Assembly: GCA_038230415.1 (NCBI GenBank)
Contig: JBBRNH010000003.1
Location: 62,001-126,000 of the forward strand
Direction: 5' to 3'
Origin: JBBRNH01 sp038230415
Lineage (GTDB): Bacteria; Bacteroidota; Bacteroidia; Cytophagales; Spirosomataceae
DNA: 64,000 nt
Of the stretch, positions 1 to 9,403 are shown piece after piece; position 1 is the first letter of the stretch; each line of letters begins with the position of its first letter. The translations under genes and the position numbers were made by a program. The notes under the pieces are model-generated. The model saw only the letters and a program-made list of their open reading frames with translations, was not told the origin of the DNA and made no database searches.

Positions 1-543
1 TTTCTTAGGGTCGGCGAAGGCTTTGGGCAGGCCGTAGGGCGGGTCGGTGAAATAGACATCACCGTTCGACTTGATAACCAAATCGTTGGGGCTGTTGAGT
101 TTTTTACCATCGTAACCATCCGACAGCACCGTCATCGGCCCCTTGATTTCGTCGCGGATGATGCGCCGGTTGCCGTGCTGATGATACTCGCCGATGTCGA
201 AGCCCGTGTATCCCGATTTGGTCGTATACACCGTTACGTTGCCCATCGTGGGGTCGTGTTTATAAATGACGTTCGTGTTCGGATCGCTGAACAAGAGATA
301 GCCGTCGGGGTGCCAAACGGGGCCGAACACGTTCTGGATAATCAAAGCCGGAACAGCCTGAATACCAACGAGTTCAAAAGGCAGCGTTTGGGTATAAAAC
401 GGCAGCACCCGGTCTAAATCCGACACGGTGATGGTGGCTTTCAGCACCGCCCGCACCGACTGTGCGGGAGCCTGAAACGGCATCAGGCCGAGCAAAATCC
501 TGAAAATGGCAAACCGTAAACCGTAAGTTGTATGTCGTTTCAT
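1..543 (-). CDS. SMP-30/gluconolactonase-like protein, partial, with VOC-like N-terminus
   Basis: The reading frame stays open to the window edge (181 codons seen; the C-terminus lies outside). After a likely signal peptide, residues about 25-55 (ATITVSDLDRVLPFYTQTLP) resemble the first strand and helix of a VOC/glyoxalase domain. From GPVWHPDGYLLFSDPN onward the protein is clearly SMP-30/gluconolactonase, a six-bladed propeller lactonase, with LNSPNDLV and YFTDPPYGLP further on. Two family features are missing. The metal-ligand Glu of the usual EGPVW is replaced by FGPVW, and the segment normally found between the GEYHQ and HGNRR motifs is deleted. The ATG overlaps the stop of the upstream esterase gene (ATGA), so the two are probably translated together. 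I infer a damaged or repurposed lactonase; the SMP-30 assignment itself is secure. Confidence 0.75.
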   Translation of the reverse strand, partial: MKRHTTYGLRFAIFRILLGLMPFQAPAQSVRAVLKATITVSDLDRVLPFYTQTLPFELVGIQAVPALIIQNVFGPVWHPDGYLLFSDPNTNVIYKHDPTMGNVTVYTTKSGYTGFDIGEYHQHGNRRIIRDEIKGPMTVLSDGYDGKKLNSPNDLVIKSNGDVYFTDPPYGLPKAFADPKK

Positions 544-1853
544 AACATGATTTTTTTGAGTTCGATGCGTTGGTTGGGCAGCAGGCATTGCAGGGCAAAC
601 AGGCCGCGCCAGTGTTTACGGAGGGGAATTATGCGGCCCGCGTTGCCATCGAGCGTATAAATAACTTTGCCGTAACCGTTCAGGAGGTCGGCCTTGATGA
701 AGGGGCGTAACAGCCTGATTTCGTGGGCCGTTTTATCAATGTTGGCAAAGGGTTCGTCGGCCATCAACGGCATAGCATCGCTGAAGAGCCAGCGCAGGGT
801 TCGTTCTAATTCGCGGCCCCAAAACCACTCGCGGTGTGCGCCATCCCGGTAAAAATTAACCTGAATGTGATGCTCAAAATAGCCGTTGTCAATCAGCGTA
901 TAGTACAGCGCGAGCAAATCGGGCAGCATGGTCTCGCTTTCGGGCTTACCGCCAAGCAACACTAACTTATGCACGAAATTGTAGGGAGCCGAGGCCGCAA
1001 CGGTATATACGTCATCACTCCACCAGAGCGACGGACTAAACGCGGCCACCTTCCCAAACACATCGCCGTGCAACAGCGCGGCATACACCGAAATCAAGCC
1101 ACCCATCGAAGAACCAATCATGGCCGTATCGGTTGCGCCGGACAACGTGCGGAATGTACTGTCTGTCAACGGTTTGAGTGTATCGATCAGGAAATTCAGG
1201 TATCCGTAGCCTTCGCCCCCGCCGTGCGTTGGGTGTGGCACGGGCGAATATTCGGCCAGCCGATGTTCGTTGCCGTGTTCAATGCCAATCACAATGCAGC
1301 CCCAGCCGGTTTGGGCAAGCAACTGATTCAGGGTCCGGGCGACACGCCATTTTTCGGAAGGCGTTGGCGCGTTTAGAAACAGGTTCTGCGCGTCGTGCAT
1401 ATAAATCACCGGATACCGGCGGTCGCTATCGGCATAATCGGGTGGCAGACAGACCCAAATCCGCCGGGAACGGTTGAGTTGGGGCATCCAGAGGGCTTCA
1501 TGCCAGACAAACACACTCATTTCGTCTAAACTCGTTTCCATCTGCCAGGTCGTATCACGCCAGGCCGCCACCTCGTCGTAGCGCACGGGCGCATCCTGCC
1601 CCTCGGCCCACGAACGGTTTTCTACCGGCTGTCCCTGCCCGCTTACCTCTTCCGTTGCCCAGCTTCCCCGCGTAAATTTATACAGCAGTTCGTGGGGCGG
1701 GTTTGGCAACTCCAGCACGTGTGCGCCCAGCACGGGGTCAAGCGTCAGCCGGTAGCGGTCGTTGTTGGGTTGCCACTGATTGATGGTTCCGGCCAGAAAA
1801 ACGGGCGCATCGGCAGGATGGTCTTCGGGCAGCATGACCTGAATCGTGAGCAT
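540..1853 (-). CDS. Enterochelin-esterase-like alpha/beta hydrolase with N-terminal CBM48-like domain
   Basis: The protein has about 437 residues. The first 100 resemble an early-set/CBM48 sugar-binding module (VFLAGTINQWQP, then HELLYKFTRG). The rest is an esterase D/enterochelin-esterase alpha/beta hydrolase: RRIWVCLPPDY and YPVIYMHDAQNLF, the nucleophile elbow GSSMGG, and a probable catalytic His in DGAHREWFW. It may cleave an ester of a sugar or siderophore; the substrate cannot be read from sequence. There is no clear signal peptide. An upstream in-frame ATG at 1868 is an alternative start. The gene lies 25 bp downstream of a GMC oxidoreductase gene and overlaps the SMP-30 gene by 4 bases, suggesting a three-gene operon for sugar or lactone metabolism. 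Confidence 0.8.
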   Translation of the reverse strand: MLTIQVMLPEDHPADAPVFLAGTINQWQPNNDRYRLTLDPVLGAHVLELPNPPHELLYKFTRGSWATEEVSGQGQPVENRSWAEGQDAPVRYDEVAAWRDTTWQMETSLDEMSVFVWHEALWMPQLNRSRRIWVCLPPDYADSDRRYPVIYMHDAQNLFLNAPTPSEKWRVARTLNQLLAQTGWGCIVIGIEHGNEHRLAEYSPVPHPTHGGGEGYGYLNFLIDTLKPLTDSTFRTLSGATDTAMIGSSMGGLISVYAALLHGDVFGKVAAFSPSLWWSDDVYTVAASAPYNFVHKLVLLGGKPESETMLPDLLALYYTLIDNGYFEHHIQVNFYRDGAHREWFWGRELERTLRWLFSDAMPLMADEPFANIDKTAHEIRLLRPFIKADLLNGYGKVIYTLDGNAGRIIPLRKHWRGLFALQCLLPNQRIELKKIML

Positions 1854-1878
1854 AATTTCGGGAAGCATCGGGGTTGAC

Positions 1879-3444
1879 TTACAGCACGTTAGCGAGCAGA
1901 TAATCACCAACGCGCAGGGCGTTGGCCGCCGTTGTCAGCGACGGATTGTAGGCTCCCGACGACGGAAAAAAGCTGGCATCGGCCACAAACAGGTTCTGTA
2001 TTTCATGGGCTTTGCAGTGGCTGTCCAGCACCGACGTAGCCGCGTCAGTACCAAACCGCAACGTGCCGCACTGGTGCGAAACGCCACTGATACCGAGGTC
2101 ATAACCCGCCCAATGCACCGTTTTCAGGGCCGGGTCAATCGTGCCAAGTTTAGCAAACAGGTCTTTGAGTTTTTGTTTAAGCGTCTCAAATGCGGCCACG
2201 TTGTTACGCTCGCGGTGGTAGGTAAGCCGAATCTGACCGTCGGGCGTGAGCGTCACCCGGTTGTCGGGGTCGGGCAGGTCTTCAGTCGTAATCCAGAAAT
2301 CAATGCTGTGGCTCAGGAGCCAGGCCGCGTCGCGGTCGGGCAGAAAATCGGCGGCAAGTCCTACAACGGTTGGCGGGTCGTTTTTGCCCATCAACTGAAT
2401 TTCGCCCAGTGGTTGCGGGTTTTCGGCGGTCGGCTCGTAGTAGTCGCCGATGCAGAAATATTTCTGAAAAAACGCCGTGTTCAGTTTGTCGGGCGTGTAG
2501 GCAATCTGGCAGCCGTTGATGTGGCTCATGTAGTTGCGGCCCACCTGCCCACTGCCGTTTGCCAGCCCGTTGGGGTGGTTTTCGTTGGCCGACCGCAGCA
2601 GCAATGCCGCCGAGTTAATAGCCCCGGCTGCCAGTACTACCGTATTGGCTTCATAGATTTCGATTTGACCATTTCGCTCAACCTCCACCGCCATCACGCG
2701 CTCGCCGGTTTCGTCGGTGACGAGTTTTGTAGCAAACGCATTGGTGAGCAGCGTTACGTTGGGGTGTTGCAGCGCGGCCCGAACGCCGGTCACGTGCGAA
2801 TCGGCTTTGGCCTCGGTGGGGTCAGGAAACCCGTCGAAATTACCCAGCGTGATGGGTGCATCGGGCTGATTGGTGTTGTCTTGCGGCAACCGCACGGCCA
2901 TCGGAATCGGGAAGGGTTTCAGCCCGGCTTTCTGCACATTTTCGTACAGTTCTTCGGCAAACGGTTCGGGCGTGATCGGGCCAAACGGATAAGGCGTGGT
3001 GGTTGGCGGCTCGGTGGGGTCGGCTCCGCGCAGGCCGTGAACGCTGAACAACGCTTCGGCTTCATCGTAATACGGCGCAAAATCGGCGTAGGTCAGGGGC
3101 CAGGCCGGCGAGATACCGACTTCGTGGGTTTGTTCCTGAAAATCGGACTCCCGCAGCCGGAAACTGGCCGCGCCATAGACTTTGCTGTTGCCGCCGACGA
3201 CGTAATGCGTGAAGGGCTTGAAGGGTTGGTCGTCTTTATCATACCATACGTCGGTGGTGCGATACCGGCCTTTGACGATGACTTCATCAACGTCCCAGTT
3301 TTCCTTTTCTCGCGGGATAAAATCGCCCCGTTCGATAATCAGGATTCGTTTGCCCGACGGGGCGATGCGTTGGGCGAGCGTACCACCACCGGAGCCGGTG
3401 CCGATAATGATAACGTCATACGGTGAAGATGAGTTGAGCGACAT
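1879..3444 (-). CDS. GMC-family FAD-dependent oxidoreductase
   Basis: This 521-residue protein has an N-terminal FAD-binding Rossmann motif (VIIIGTGSGGGTLAQ, residues about 10-25) followed by IERGD, which binds the adenosine ribose. The C-terminal GMC domain has SHQCGTLRFG and ASFFPSSGAYNPSLT, which contain the conserved His and Asn of the active site. GMC enzymes oxidise alcohols or sugars at a primary or secondary hydroxyl. No signal peptide or Tat motif is visible. It is the first gene of the probable operon with the esterase and SMP-30 genes. A long open frame on the opposite strand across this gene has no recognisable domain and is a shadow. Confidence 0.9.
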   Translation of the reverse strand: MSLNSSSPYDVIIIGTGSGGGTLAQRIAPSGKRILIIERGDFIPREKENWDVDEVIVKGRYRTTDVWYDKDDQPFKPFTHYVVGGNSKVYGAASFRLRESDFQEQTHEVGISPAWPLTYADFAPYYDEAEALFSVHGLRGADPTEPPTTTPYPFGPITPEPFAEELYENVQKAGLKPFPIPMAVRLPQDNTNQPDAPITLGNFDGFPDPTEAKADSHVTGVRAALQHPNVTLLTNAFATKLVTDETGERVMAVEVERNGQIEIYEANTVVLAAGAINSAALLLRSANENHPNGLANGSGQVGRNYMSHINGCQIAYTPDKLNTAFFQKYFCIGDYYEPTAENPQPLGEIQLMGKNDPPTVVGLAADFLPDRDAAWLLSHSIDFWITTEDLPDPDNRVTLTPDGQIRLTYHRERNNVAAFETLKQKLKDLFAKLGTIDPALKTVHWAGYDLGISGVSHQCGTLRFGTDAATSVLDSHCKAHEIQNLFVADASFFPSSGAYNPSLTTAANALRVGDYLLANVL

Positions 3445-3694
3445 AATTGAACCAGACAGATTTGGGTTGTATCGGCGGCTACTGGGTATCGGCAGCCGTT
3501 CGGTTTACCACTACTTGCCAAATCCATTCCAGTTCAACAGAAAGGTAAAAAATGGCCTCCAGCGCGTAGAAACGGCATTTCTGGGACAGTAAGCCATTGT
3601 GCCAGCATCGGCCCCGATTTCGATATATCAGGAACGGCACGAGATGTCGGGACGAAACGGGTGATTTATCCAACTCGCTTAACCCATTGCTAAC

Positions 3695-5236
3695 TCACCC
3701 GGCCCAGTTTTCGCGGTCTAAACTCCGGTACTGAATGGCTTCGGCCAGGTGTTCGATTTTGATTTCTTCGCTCGCCGAGAGGTCGGCAATGGTGCGGGAG
3801 ACTTTCAGAATCCGGTCGTAAGCGCGGGCCGAGAGACCCAGCCGTTCCATGGCCGTTTTGAGCAACGCCCGGCCCGGTTCCGAAATCTGGCAGACTTCCT
3901 TCACCACCTGGGAGGGCATCATAGCGTTAGAGTAAATCCCCTCATGGTCGGCGAAGCGTTCGGTCTGAATATCCCGCGCTTTTATCACCCGTTCGCGGAT
4001 GGTGGCACTGGTTTCTGCCGGGCGGTTAGCCGTCATCTGATCGAATGAAACGGGCGTGACTTCCACGTGCAGATCAATCCTGTCTAACAAGGGGCCGGAG
4101 ATTTTGGCGAGGTATCGCTGCACCACGCCCGGCCCGCAAACGCACTCTTTGTCGGGATGGTTATAGTATCCGCAGGGGCAGGGATTCATGCTGGCAATGA
4201 GCATAAAATTGGCCGGAAACTCCACCGCCCACTTTGCCCGCGAGATGCACACTTTGCGGTCTTCGAGGGGTTGCCGCATCACCTCCAACGCCGAGCGTTT
4301 GAACTCCGGCAGTTCGTCTAAGAACAACACACCGTTGTGAGCCAGCGAAATTTCGCCGGGCTGCGGAAAGCTACCCCCACCCACCAAAGCCGCGTCAGAA
4401 ATAGTATGGTGCGGGCTGCGGTAGGGTCGTTGGGCAATGAGCGCGGCTTTTGTCCCCAACTTACCGGCAACGGAATGAATCTTGGTGGTTTCGAGTGCTT
4501 CGGCCAACGACAACGGCGGCAAAACACTCGGCAACCGCTTGGCAAGCATGGTTTTACCGGCTCCGGGCGGGCCAATCATAATCACGTTGTGGCCCCCGGC
4601 AGCGGCAATCTCCATGGCCCGTTTGATGTTTTCCTGCCCCTGCACGTGCGAAAAATCAACGTCATAGCTGTTTTGATTATACAGAAACAGGTCGCGGGTG
4701 TCGGTCACGAGGGGTTCGATGGTTTTTTCGCCGGTCAAAAACCCAATCGCGTCCATAATCGTCTCCACTGGAATCACGTCTAACTGATTCACGATAGCGG
4801 CTTCGTGGGCATTTTCGGCGGGCAGAATGAAGCCTTTGTAGCCCTGTTTGCGGGCTTCGATGGCGATGGGCAACACGCCTTTGATGGGCCGCAGTTTGCC
4901 GTCTAAGGCCAGTTCGCCCATAATCACGTACCGTTCCAGATCGTGTTTGAGGTCAATTTGCTCAGACGCTTTCAGCACGCAGAGGGCAATGGGCAGGTCG
5001 TAGGCCGAGCCTTCTTTACGGATGTCTGCCGGGGCCAGATTGACCACCACTTTTTGGCGGGGCATTTTATAGCCGTAGAATTTGAGCGAGGCTTCAACGC
5101 GCTGCTCACTTTCTTTCACGGCACTGTCGGGCAGGCCCACGAGGTGAAAGTGCATTCCCTGCGCCACCACTACTTCAATGGTGATGAGCGTGGCATTTAC
5201 GCCATACACGGCGGCCCCGAAGGTTTTGGCAAGCAT
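3695..5236 (-). CDS. comM: ComM/YifB family Mg-chelatase-like AAA+ ATPase
   Basis: This 513-residue protein has the normal length and layout for ComM. An N-terminal Lon-protease-like fold (LVGLPDSAVKESEQRV, then RKEGSAYDLPIAL) is followed by an AAA+ domain with Walker A GPPGAGKTML, Walker B-like LFLDELPEF, and the four-Cys segment CPCGYYNHPDKECVC. ComM is a hexameric helicase that promotes branch migration during integration of transformed DNA. About 250 bp without a recognisable gene lie upstream of the GMC gene (3445-3694) and about 210 bp lie before the next gene. The gene appears to be transcribed alone. Confidence 0.95.
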   Translation of the reverse strand: MLAKTFGAAVYGVNATLITIEVVVAQGMHFHLVGLPDSAVKESEQRVEASLKFYGYKMPRQKVVVNLAPADIRKEGSAYDLPIALCVLKASEQIDLKHDLERYVIMGELALDGKLRPIKGVLPIAIEARKQGYKGFILPAENAHEAAIVNQLDVIPVETIMDAIGFLTGEKTIEPLVTDTRDLFLYNQNSYDVDFSHVQGQENIKRAMEIAAAGGHNVIMIGPPGAGKTMLAKRLPSVLPPLSLAEALETTKIHSVAGKLGTKAALIAQRPYRSPHHTISDAALVGGGSFPQPGEISLAHNGVLFLDELPEFKRSALEVMRQPLEDRKVCISRAKWAVEFPANFMLIASMNPCPCGYYNHPDKECVCGPGVVQRYLAKISGPLLDRIDLHVEVTPVSFDQMTANRPAETSATIRERVIKARDIQTERFADHEGIYSNAMMPSQVVKEVCQISEPGRALLKTAMERLGLSARAYDRILKVSRTIADLSASEEIKIEHLAEAIQYRSLDRENWAG

Positions 5237-5447
5237 GGCAAGTCGGTTGTTACGGAAATTTATACGGTTGGCTGACCCAATGGCCGCCGGTTTCCAAAGC
5301 TAAGTCGGCAAGGGGAAAAAAACTACTTTACCAACACTTGGTGACCCGGCCCATTTGCCATACTGCCCATCGCCCCGCGCCGTTTTGCCGTAATCGAGCG
5401 AGCGGTGAGCAACCCGTTTGGCGGTTGAGCCTTGCCCGCTGCCGCCT

Positions 5448-6101
5448 TCATTTCTGCGCTTTCTCTTCGCACTTTTTAGCTAATTTGGTGGCACTGTCGC
5501 TGCCCCAGTGTGGTGCAATGCCCGCTGCCGGGGCCTGAGCAAACAGTTGGGCCGACCGGGTGGCTAATTGGCACGCCTGCGCCTTGTCGCCACCGTAGCC
5601 TTCGGGAGCCGAGCCGCGCAGTTGCGCCAGCACAATCATCGCCCGTGGGTTGTCGGGGTTCTGTGCCAAGGACTGCTGCAATGCCTGCGCCCCCAACGCG
5701 GAGTATTTCGGCCCGCGCCCCATAAAATCAACATTGATCCGGGCAAAGTGAACAGTCGCCATCAGGCACGAGACCTCTGAGTTAGTGGGGCTGAGCGAGT
5801 CCGCTTTCGCGGCCCAGGTATCGGCTTTGTCGGCCCAGGTATCAATCAGATTTTTGTTCTGCTCGCGGCTTGCCAGGCTTGTCGCGCACATACCGGCGTA
5901 GTAATACGGCAGCCACTGGTTTTTTTCGACCGTAGCGATGCGTTCAAAGGCAGTCATAAGAGCCACCAATGTCGGTGTGGAGCGCACCGTATCGAACTGT
6001 GCCACGTTTTTTTCCATGGCTTTCTGGTATTTATCGCTTTGGGCGAATACCGGCATACCGAACAAAAACAAACTGATGAGGGTGATGATAATTGGTTTCA
6101 T
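5448..6101 (-). CDS. Secreted TPR-like protein
   Basis: This 217-residue protein has a clear signal peptide (MKPIIITLISLFLFGMPVFA, cleavage before QSDK). The mature part is helical and rich in Ala, with spacing like tetratricopeptide repeats (ALGAQALQQSLAQNPDNPRAMIVLAQLRG near residues 150-180). I see no catalytic motif. It starts 42 bp downstream of the TonB-dependent receptor gene on the same strand, so it is probably co-transcribed and may work with that receptor in the periplasm. This linkage is inference from position. Confidence 0.7.
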   Translation of the reverse strand: MKPIIITLISLFLFGMPVFAQSDKYQKAMEKNVAQFDTVRSTPTLVALMTAFERIATVEKNQWLPYYYAGMCATSLASREQNKNLIDTWADKADTWAAKADSLSPTNSEVSCLMATVHFARINVDFMGRGPKYSALGAQALQQSLAQNPDNPRAMIVLAQLRGSAPEGYGGDKAQACQLATRSAQLFAQAPAAGIAPHWGSDSATKLAKKCEEKAQK

Positions 6102-6143
6102 GGTTTCGAGAAATTAATTGGTTTATGACTGATTATGAACGGA

Positions 6144-8321
6144 TTACAACTGACTGTTAATGATTTCCTGCCGCCGGTCAACGCCAATCGTGATAAACAG
6201 GCCCAGATACACGAATGGGTTGTTGGTGGGCCGGATGGCTTCGCGCCGGTCTGGGTTCCGGGCCGAGTAAGTGTAGCCGAAGATTTGCTCATTGCCCAGC
6301 ACGTTGCTGACGGTCATGACCAGCACCGACTGCGCTTTGCGGATAGCCATCAAGTGCGCCAGACTCAGGCCGAGGTTGTGGTAAGCCGGGGTGCGGTCAG
6401 TCATGAAGTCGGCAGCGGGTCGGTTCTGGTTGGCGTAGGGGCGGCCCGCACCGTATGTGTAGGTCAGGCCGAGGTTGGTTTTGATGCCCGTGAAAAAGTG
6501 TTTGGCTACCACCGAGGCCGTGTGCCGGGCCGCAAACGAGGGCTGCACGGCGGTAGGATAATCGAGAAACTGCCGTTTCGTGTCTAAAAACGAGTATGAC
6601 ACCCAGAAATCAACGCCTTTGATGCTTTTTTTATCCCGGTAAAACAACTCGAAGCCACGGGCATACCCCGACCCACCGTTACTGATTGCGGGCTTGGTTT
6701 GAACCAGGTCGGCGTACTGCTTGTAGAAAACTTCCGTGCGAAATGTGCGCTCGGCCCCGATTTTCTGGTAGCTGACAATGTAATGATCGGCTGAGGTGTA
6801 GGTCAGGGCGGGAGATTGCAGGAGATAAGGCCGGTCGGGTTTCTGGTAAAATTTGCCGTATGATACCGACAGTAAACCATCGTTGCCGGCACTGTAACCG
6901 AGCGACAACCGGGGGGCCAGGTTAGCCCGGTTCAGCAGCGACGAGTATTCTGCCCGCACCCCAATTCGGGCCGATAGCCGGTCGGTCAGGTACGATTCGG
7001 TCTCGGCAAACGACGCAAGGTACATATCGGTGTATTGGGCGGTGTTGCGCTGCTCGGTTGCGCGGTGCAGCTCGGCACCCACCGTCAGCCGGGTCCGATT
7101 CAGCACCAGTTTAGACAATACGTTACGGAATTGCAGCAGCGACGACGCATCGGTCAGCATGGCCGATGAGTCGGGGCGCGTCGCAGTCTCGAACCGGAGT
7201 CCCAAACCCGTCTGATCCGTATTGCGGCTGTATGATATGCCACTCTGCCATTTCCAGCCGTGAGCGATGTTCTGGCGGTAGGTTAGATTGGCATACAGGT
7301 TGTGGTTGGTCAGGCTGATGCGGTTGGTCACGTCGGCATAGTCAATATTTGGCTGACTGATGCCTATGTTGCTCACGCCACCGTTTACGAACAGTTTTAG
7401 CATCCCGCCGTTGCCAAACTGCTTCCGAACAAAGGTATTCCCGTCCCAGGAAGTCGGTTTCCGGTCGAAGGAGACGGCTCCCGGCAACAGCGCATTATAA
7501 ACACTGAGGTTAGTGTGGCTGATGCCTCCGCCGTAAGACAACGTTTTGTCTGTGCTTAACCGCTGCGTACCCACCCCGGCTATAATCGGCGAGATGGTCA
7601 GTTCGGTGCTTGATTTAACGGGCTGATCTTCGGTTTCCAGCACTAATGCCGACGACAGAGCCTGCCCGTACTGCGCCGAATAACCACCCGTTGAGAAGAA
7701 TGTTCCCTTGAACAGTCCCGGCGCAAACCGGCTGCGGGCGGCCATATTGGCCGGACTGCTATACGTGAAATTGCTGACCAACAGCCCGTCGATATAGACC
7801 TTCGTTTCGGTGCCGGTACCACCCCGCACGAACAAATCACCACTCTCGCCCACCGGCTGTGCGCCGGGCAGTGTTTTCATGGCCGACAGCACGTTGCCAT
7901 CGGTGGCGGTGGTCAAGACTTCGAGCCGGTTCAGGGTGGTGTACTTGTTTTTGTCGTTGAGGTCAAACAATCGGGGCCGCACCACCACGTCTTTCAGCAG
8001 CATGGATTTCGTCGTAAAAACCACCTTCAGGTTAAGCGGGCCTTTACCCGTTAGCGCAACGGGCAGCGACACATCGGCGAAGCCGGTCAGTTTAGCCACG
8101 AGCGTGTGTGTACCGATCTCGTCGGTATCGAAACTGAATTCGCCTTTGTCATTCGTAACGGCTCCGTCGTAGGTACCGCTGAGCGAAATTGCCACATTCG
8201 CCAGCGGGCGGATCACGTTGTAGGTCACCGTACCCGACACCCGTGTTGTCTGAGCGAAGGTTATCCCGGTCAGTCCCAGTAGGAACGTCAACAAAAACAG
8301 AGTAGAGGAGAAGCGTATCAT
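6144..8321 (-). CDS. TonB-dependent receptor with carboxypeptidase-like regulatory domain
   Basis: This 725-residue outer-membrane receptor has a signal peptide (LLGLTGITFAQ), then a carboxypeptidase-regulatory-like beta domain (residues about 27-110: RVSGTVTYNVIRPLANVAISL, NDKGEFSF). The plug is at about 110-230 (NVLSAMKTLPGAQPVGESGDLFVRGG, then KVYIDGLLV), followed by a 22-strand-type barrel. At 725 residues it is shorter than SusC proteins and lacks a SusD partner, so it probably takes up a small ligand such as a siderophore, vitamin or metal chelate rather than a glycan. The next gene downstream encodes the secreted TPR-like protein. Confidence 0.9.
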   Translation of the reverse strand: MIRFSSTLFLLTFLLGLTGITFAQTTRVSGTVTYNVIRPLANVAISLSGTYDGAVTNDKGEFSFDTDEIGTHTLVAKLTGFADVSLPVALTGKGPLNLKVVFTTKSMLLKDVVVRPRLFDLNDKNKYTTLNRLEVLTTATDGNVLSAMKTLPGAQPVGESGDLFVRGGTGTETKVYIDGLLVSNFTYSSPANMAARSRFAPGLFKGTFFSTGGYSAQYGQALSSALVLETEDQPVKSSTELTISPIIAGVGTQRLSTDKTLSYGGGISHTNLSVYNALLPGAVSFDRKPTSWDGNTFVRKQFGNGGMLKLFVNGGVSNIGISQPNIDYADVTNRISLTNHNLYANLTYRQNIAHGWKWQSGISYSRNTDQTGLGLRFETATRPDSSAMLTDASSLLQFRNVLSKLVLNRTRLTVGAELHRATEQRNTAQYTDMYLASFAETESYLTDRLSARIGVRAEYSSLLNRANLAPRLSLGYSAGNDGLLSVSYGKFYQKPDRPYLLQSPALTYTSADHYIVSYQKIGAERTFRTEVFYKQYADLVQTKPAISNGGSGYARGFELFYRDKKSIKGVDFWVSYSFLDTKRQFLDYPTAVQPSFAARHTASVVAKHFFTGIKTNLGLTYTYGAGRPYANQNRPAADFMTDRTPAYHNLGLSLAHLMAIRKAQSVLVMTVSNVLGNEQIFGYTYSARNPDRREAIRPTNNPFVYLGLFITIGVDRRQEIINSQL

Positions 8322-8702
8322 GGTCGTAGTTTGTTTGCGTCAGCGATTCGTTGAGACAAACATCGGCAGGCTTCTCAGACCCTGCAATGGGGTGGGATGG
8401 GTAGTCGGACTTCTGGGACTAAAAGCCCGTTTTTGGGGTATTTGGGGCGTTTTGGGGATGAATGGGAAGGCAATGTGCCGCAACGCCACCCCACTGCCCG
8501 GTTGGGTTGGGGTGGCGTTGCGGGTGAACGCGAAAGCCTGGGATCAGGCGAAGGACAGGTATAGAAAACTGCCGGGGAACTGTTCTCCGTCGCTCCTTCC
8601 ACCGCCACTCGTTAGCGATTTGCAGGGGTGTTCGCAGGCATACTCAGTGGTGGGTTACGGTAAGTGAATAAGCACGATAGCTGCTTAGAACTAATTGGGC
8701 AG
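8322..8702. other. Intergenic gap upstream of TonB receptor
   Basis: The gap is 381 bp between the receptor start and the nuclease-like gene. No convincing gene is visible. It holds the 47-bp repeat copy at 8593-8639, which duplicates the 3' end of the M28 peptidase gene, and presumably the receptor promoter near 8322-8400. Confidence 0.6.
8593..8639. repeat. 47-bp direct repeat, distal copy (duplicated 3' end of peptidase gene)
   Basis: It matches 9407-9453 at 46 of 47 positions in the same orientation. Read on the minus strand it encodes the end of the M28 peptidase (TPLQIANEWRWKE) but without its stop codon. The pair brackets a unit of about 770 bp that contains only the nuclease-like gene. 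This resembles a remnant attachment site. Confidence 0.85.
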
Positions 8703-9350
8703 TTAGGCGGTGGCCCGGTTTAGAATAACATCTCTTAACCCGCGAAGGACAAAAATAATCTGCAACAGGTCGTCCCGATTTGTTGCATCAAACTGTCGGC
8801 TGTGGCAATAATTTTGCCCGACAAGCGTGGCAAACTGCCAGTTTGAACCGAACAAAAACCCGCCATACAACGGTAATCCATCCTGATTTAATTCCTGTGC
8901 AATTAGCATCGCCGTGAGCATCTGGGCTTCGGGGTCTTTCTTATCCCCACGCTTCTTTTTGAATTCTTGTAGAAAAAAGTACGGGTTTCGGGGGGCGTGG
9001 AATGGCCGGGGGGTGGCAACAAGGCAATCGCTGATAACAGCCAGGTCATAACCGTTAACTTCGGCAGCTAACGGGCGTTCGTAAAACACTTTAATCTTGT
9101 TTTTGACCGTAACGCCTGCGATTCTAAACGCGAGACCGATAAACTGAATTTTCAGTTCTTCCTCGTTCCAATAGTCGCCATCATCCTGTAATTCAGTCGC
9201 AACCGATTCAAAAAGTTCAGACTCCATCGCGTTGAGTTCGTACCGGGCCGAGAGCCATTTATCTAAATCATCGCTCTGACGAACGCGGGCCAACCCGAAG
9301 GCTTCGGCCAACTGATTTAAGTCAAATCCAATTTTTTTGGGCGATTCCAT
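8703..9350 (-). CDS. PD-(D/E)XK nuclease-like protein, copy 1
   Basis: This 215-residue protein is clearly homologous to the product of 27198-27833. The shared spine fits a PD-(D/E)XK nuclease core: a helix with WNEEELKIQFIG (acidic residue), YDLAVISDCLVATP (Asp), NPYFFLQEFKKKRG (E-x-K), then a helix with EAQMLTAMLIAQELN and a strand GGFLFGSNWQFATLVGQNY. It has no signal peptide or membrane segment. It is the only gene in a short unit bounded by 47-bp direct repeats, inserted after the M28 peptidase gene. The sequence does not show whether it acts in mobility, defence or repair. The fold assignment is inference from motif order; the paralogy is seen directly. Confidence 0.7.
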   Translation of the reverse strand: MESPKKIGFDLNQLAEAFGLARVRQSDDLDKWLSARYELNAMESELFESVATELQDDGDYWNEEELKIQFIGLAFRIAGVTVKNKIKVFYERPLAAEVNGYDLAVISDCLVATPRPFHAPRNPYFFLQEFKKKRGDKKDPEAQMLTAMLIAQELNQDGLPLYGGFLFGSNWQFATLVGQNYCHSRQFDATNRDDLLQIIFVLRGLRDVILNRATA

Positions 9351-9403
9351 GCCGGAGTAGGTTCTGTTTTAATCAAAAGTAGCCAAAAACAAGCAGACTA
9401 TTC

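Noticed and set aside
1846..3426. Long open frame of about 526 codons on the plus strand
   Set aside because: It is the antisense shadow of the GMC oxidoreductase gene; it has no domain and is rich in Gly/Val/Arg as expected from the opposite strand of GC-rich codons.
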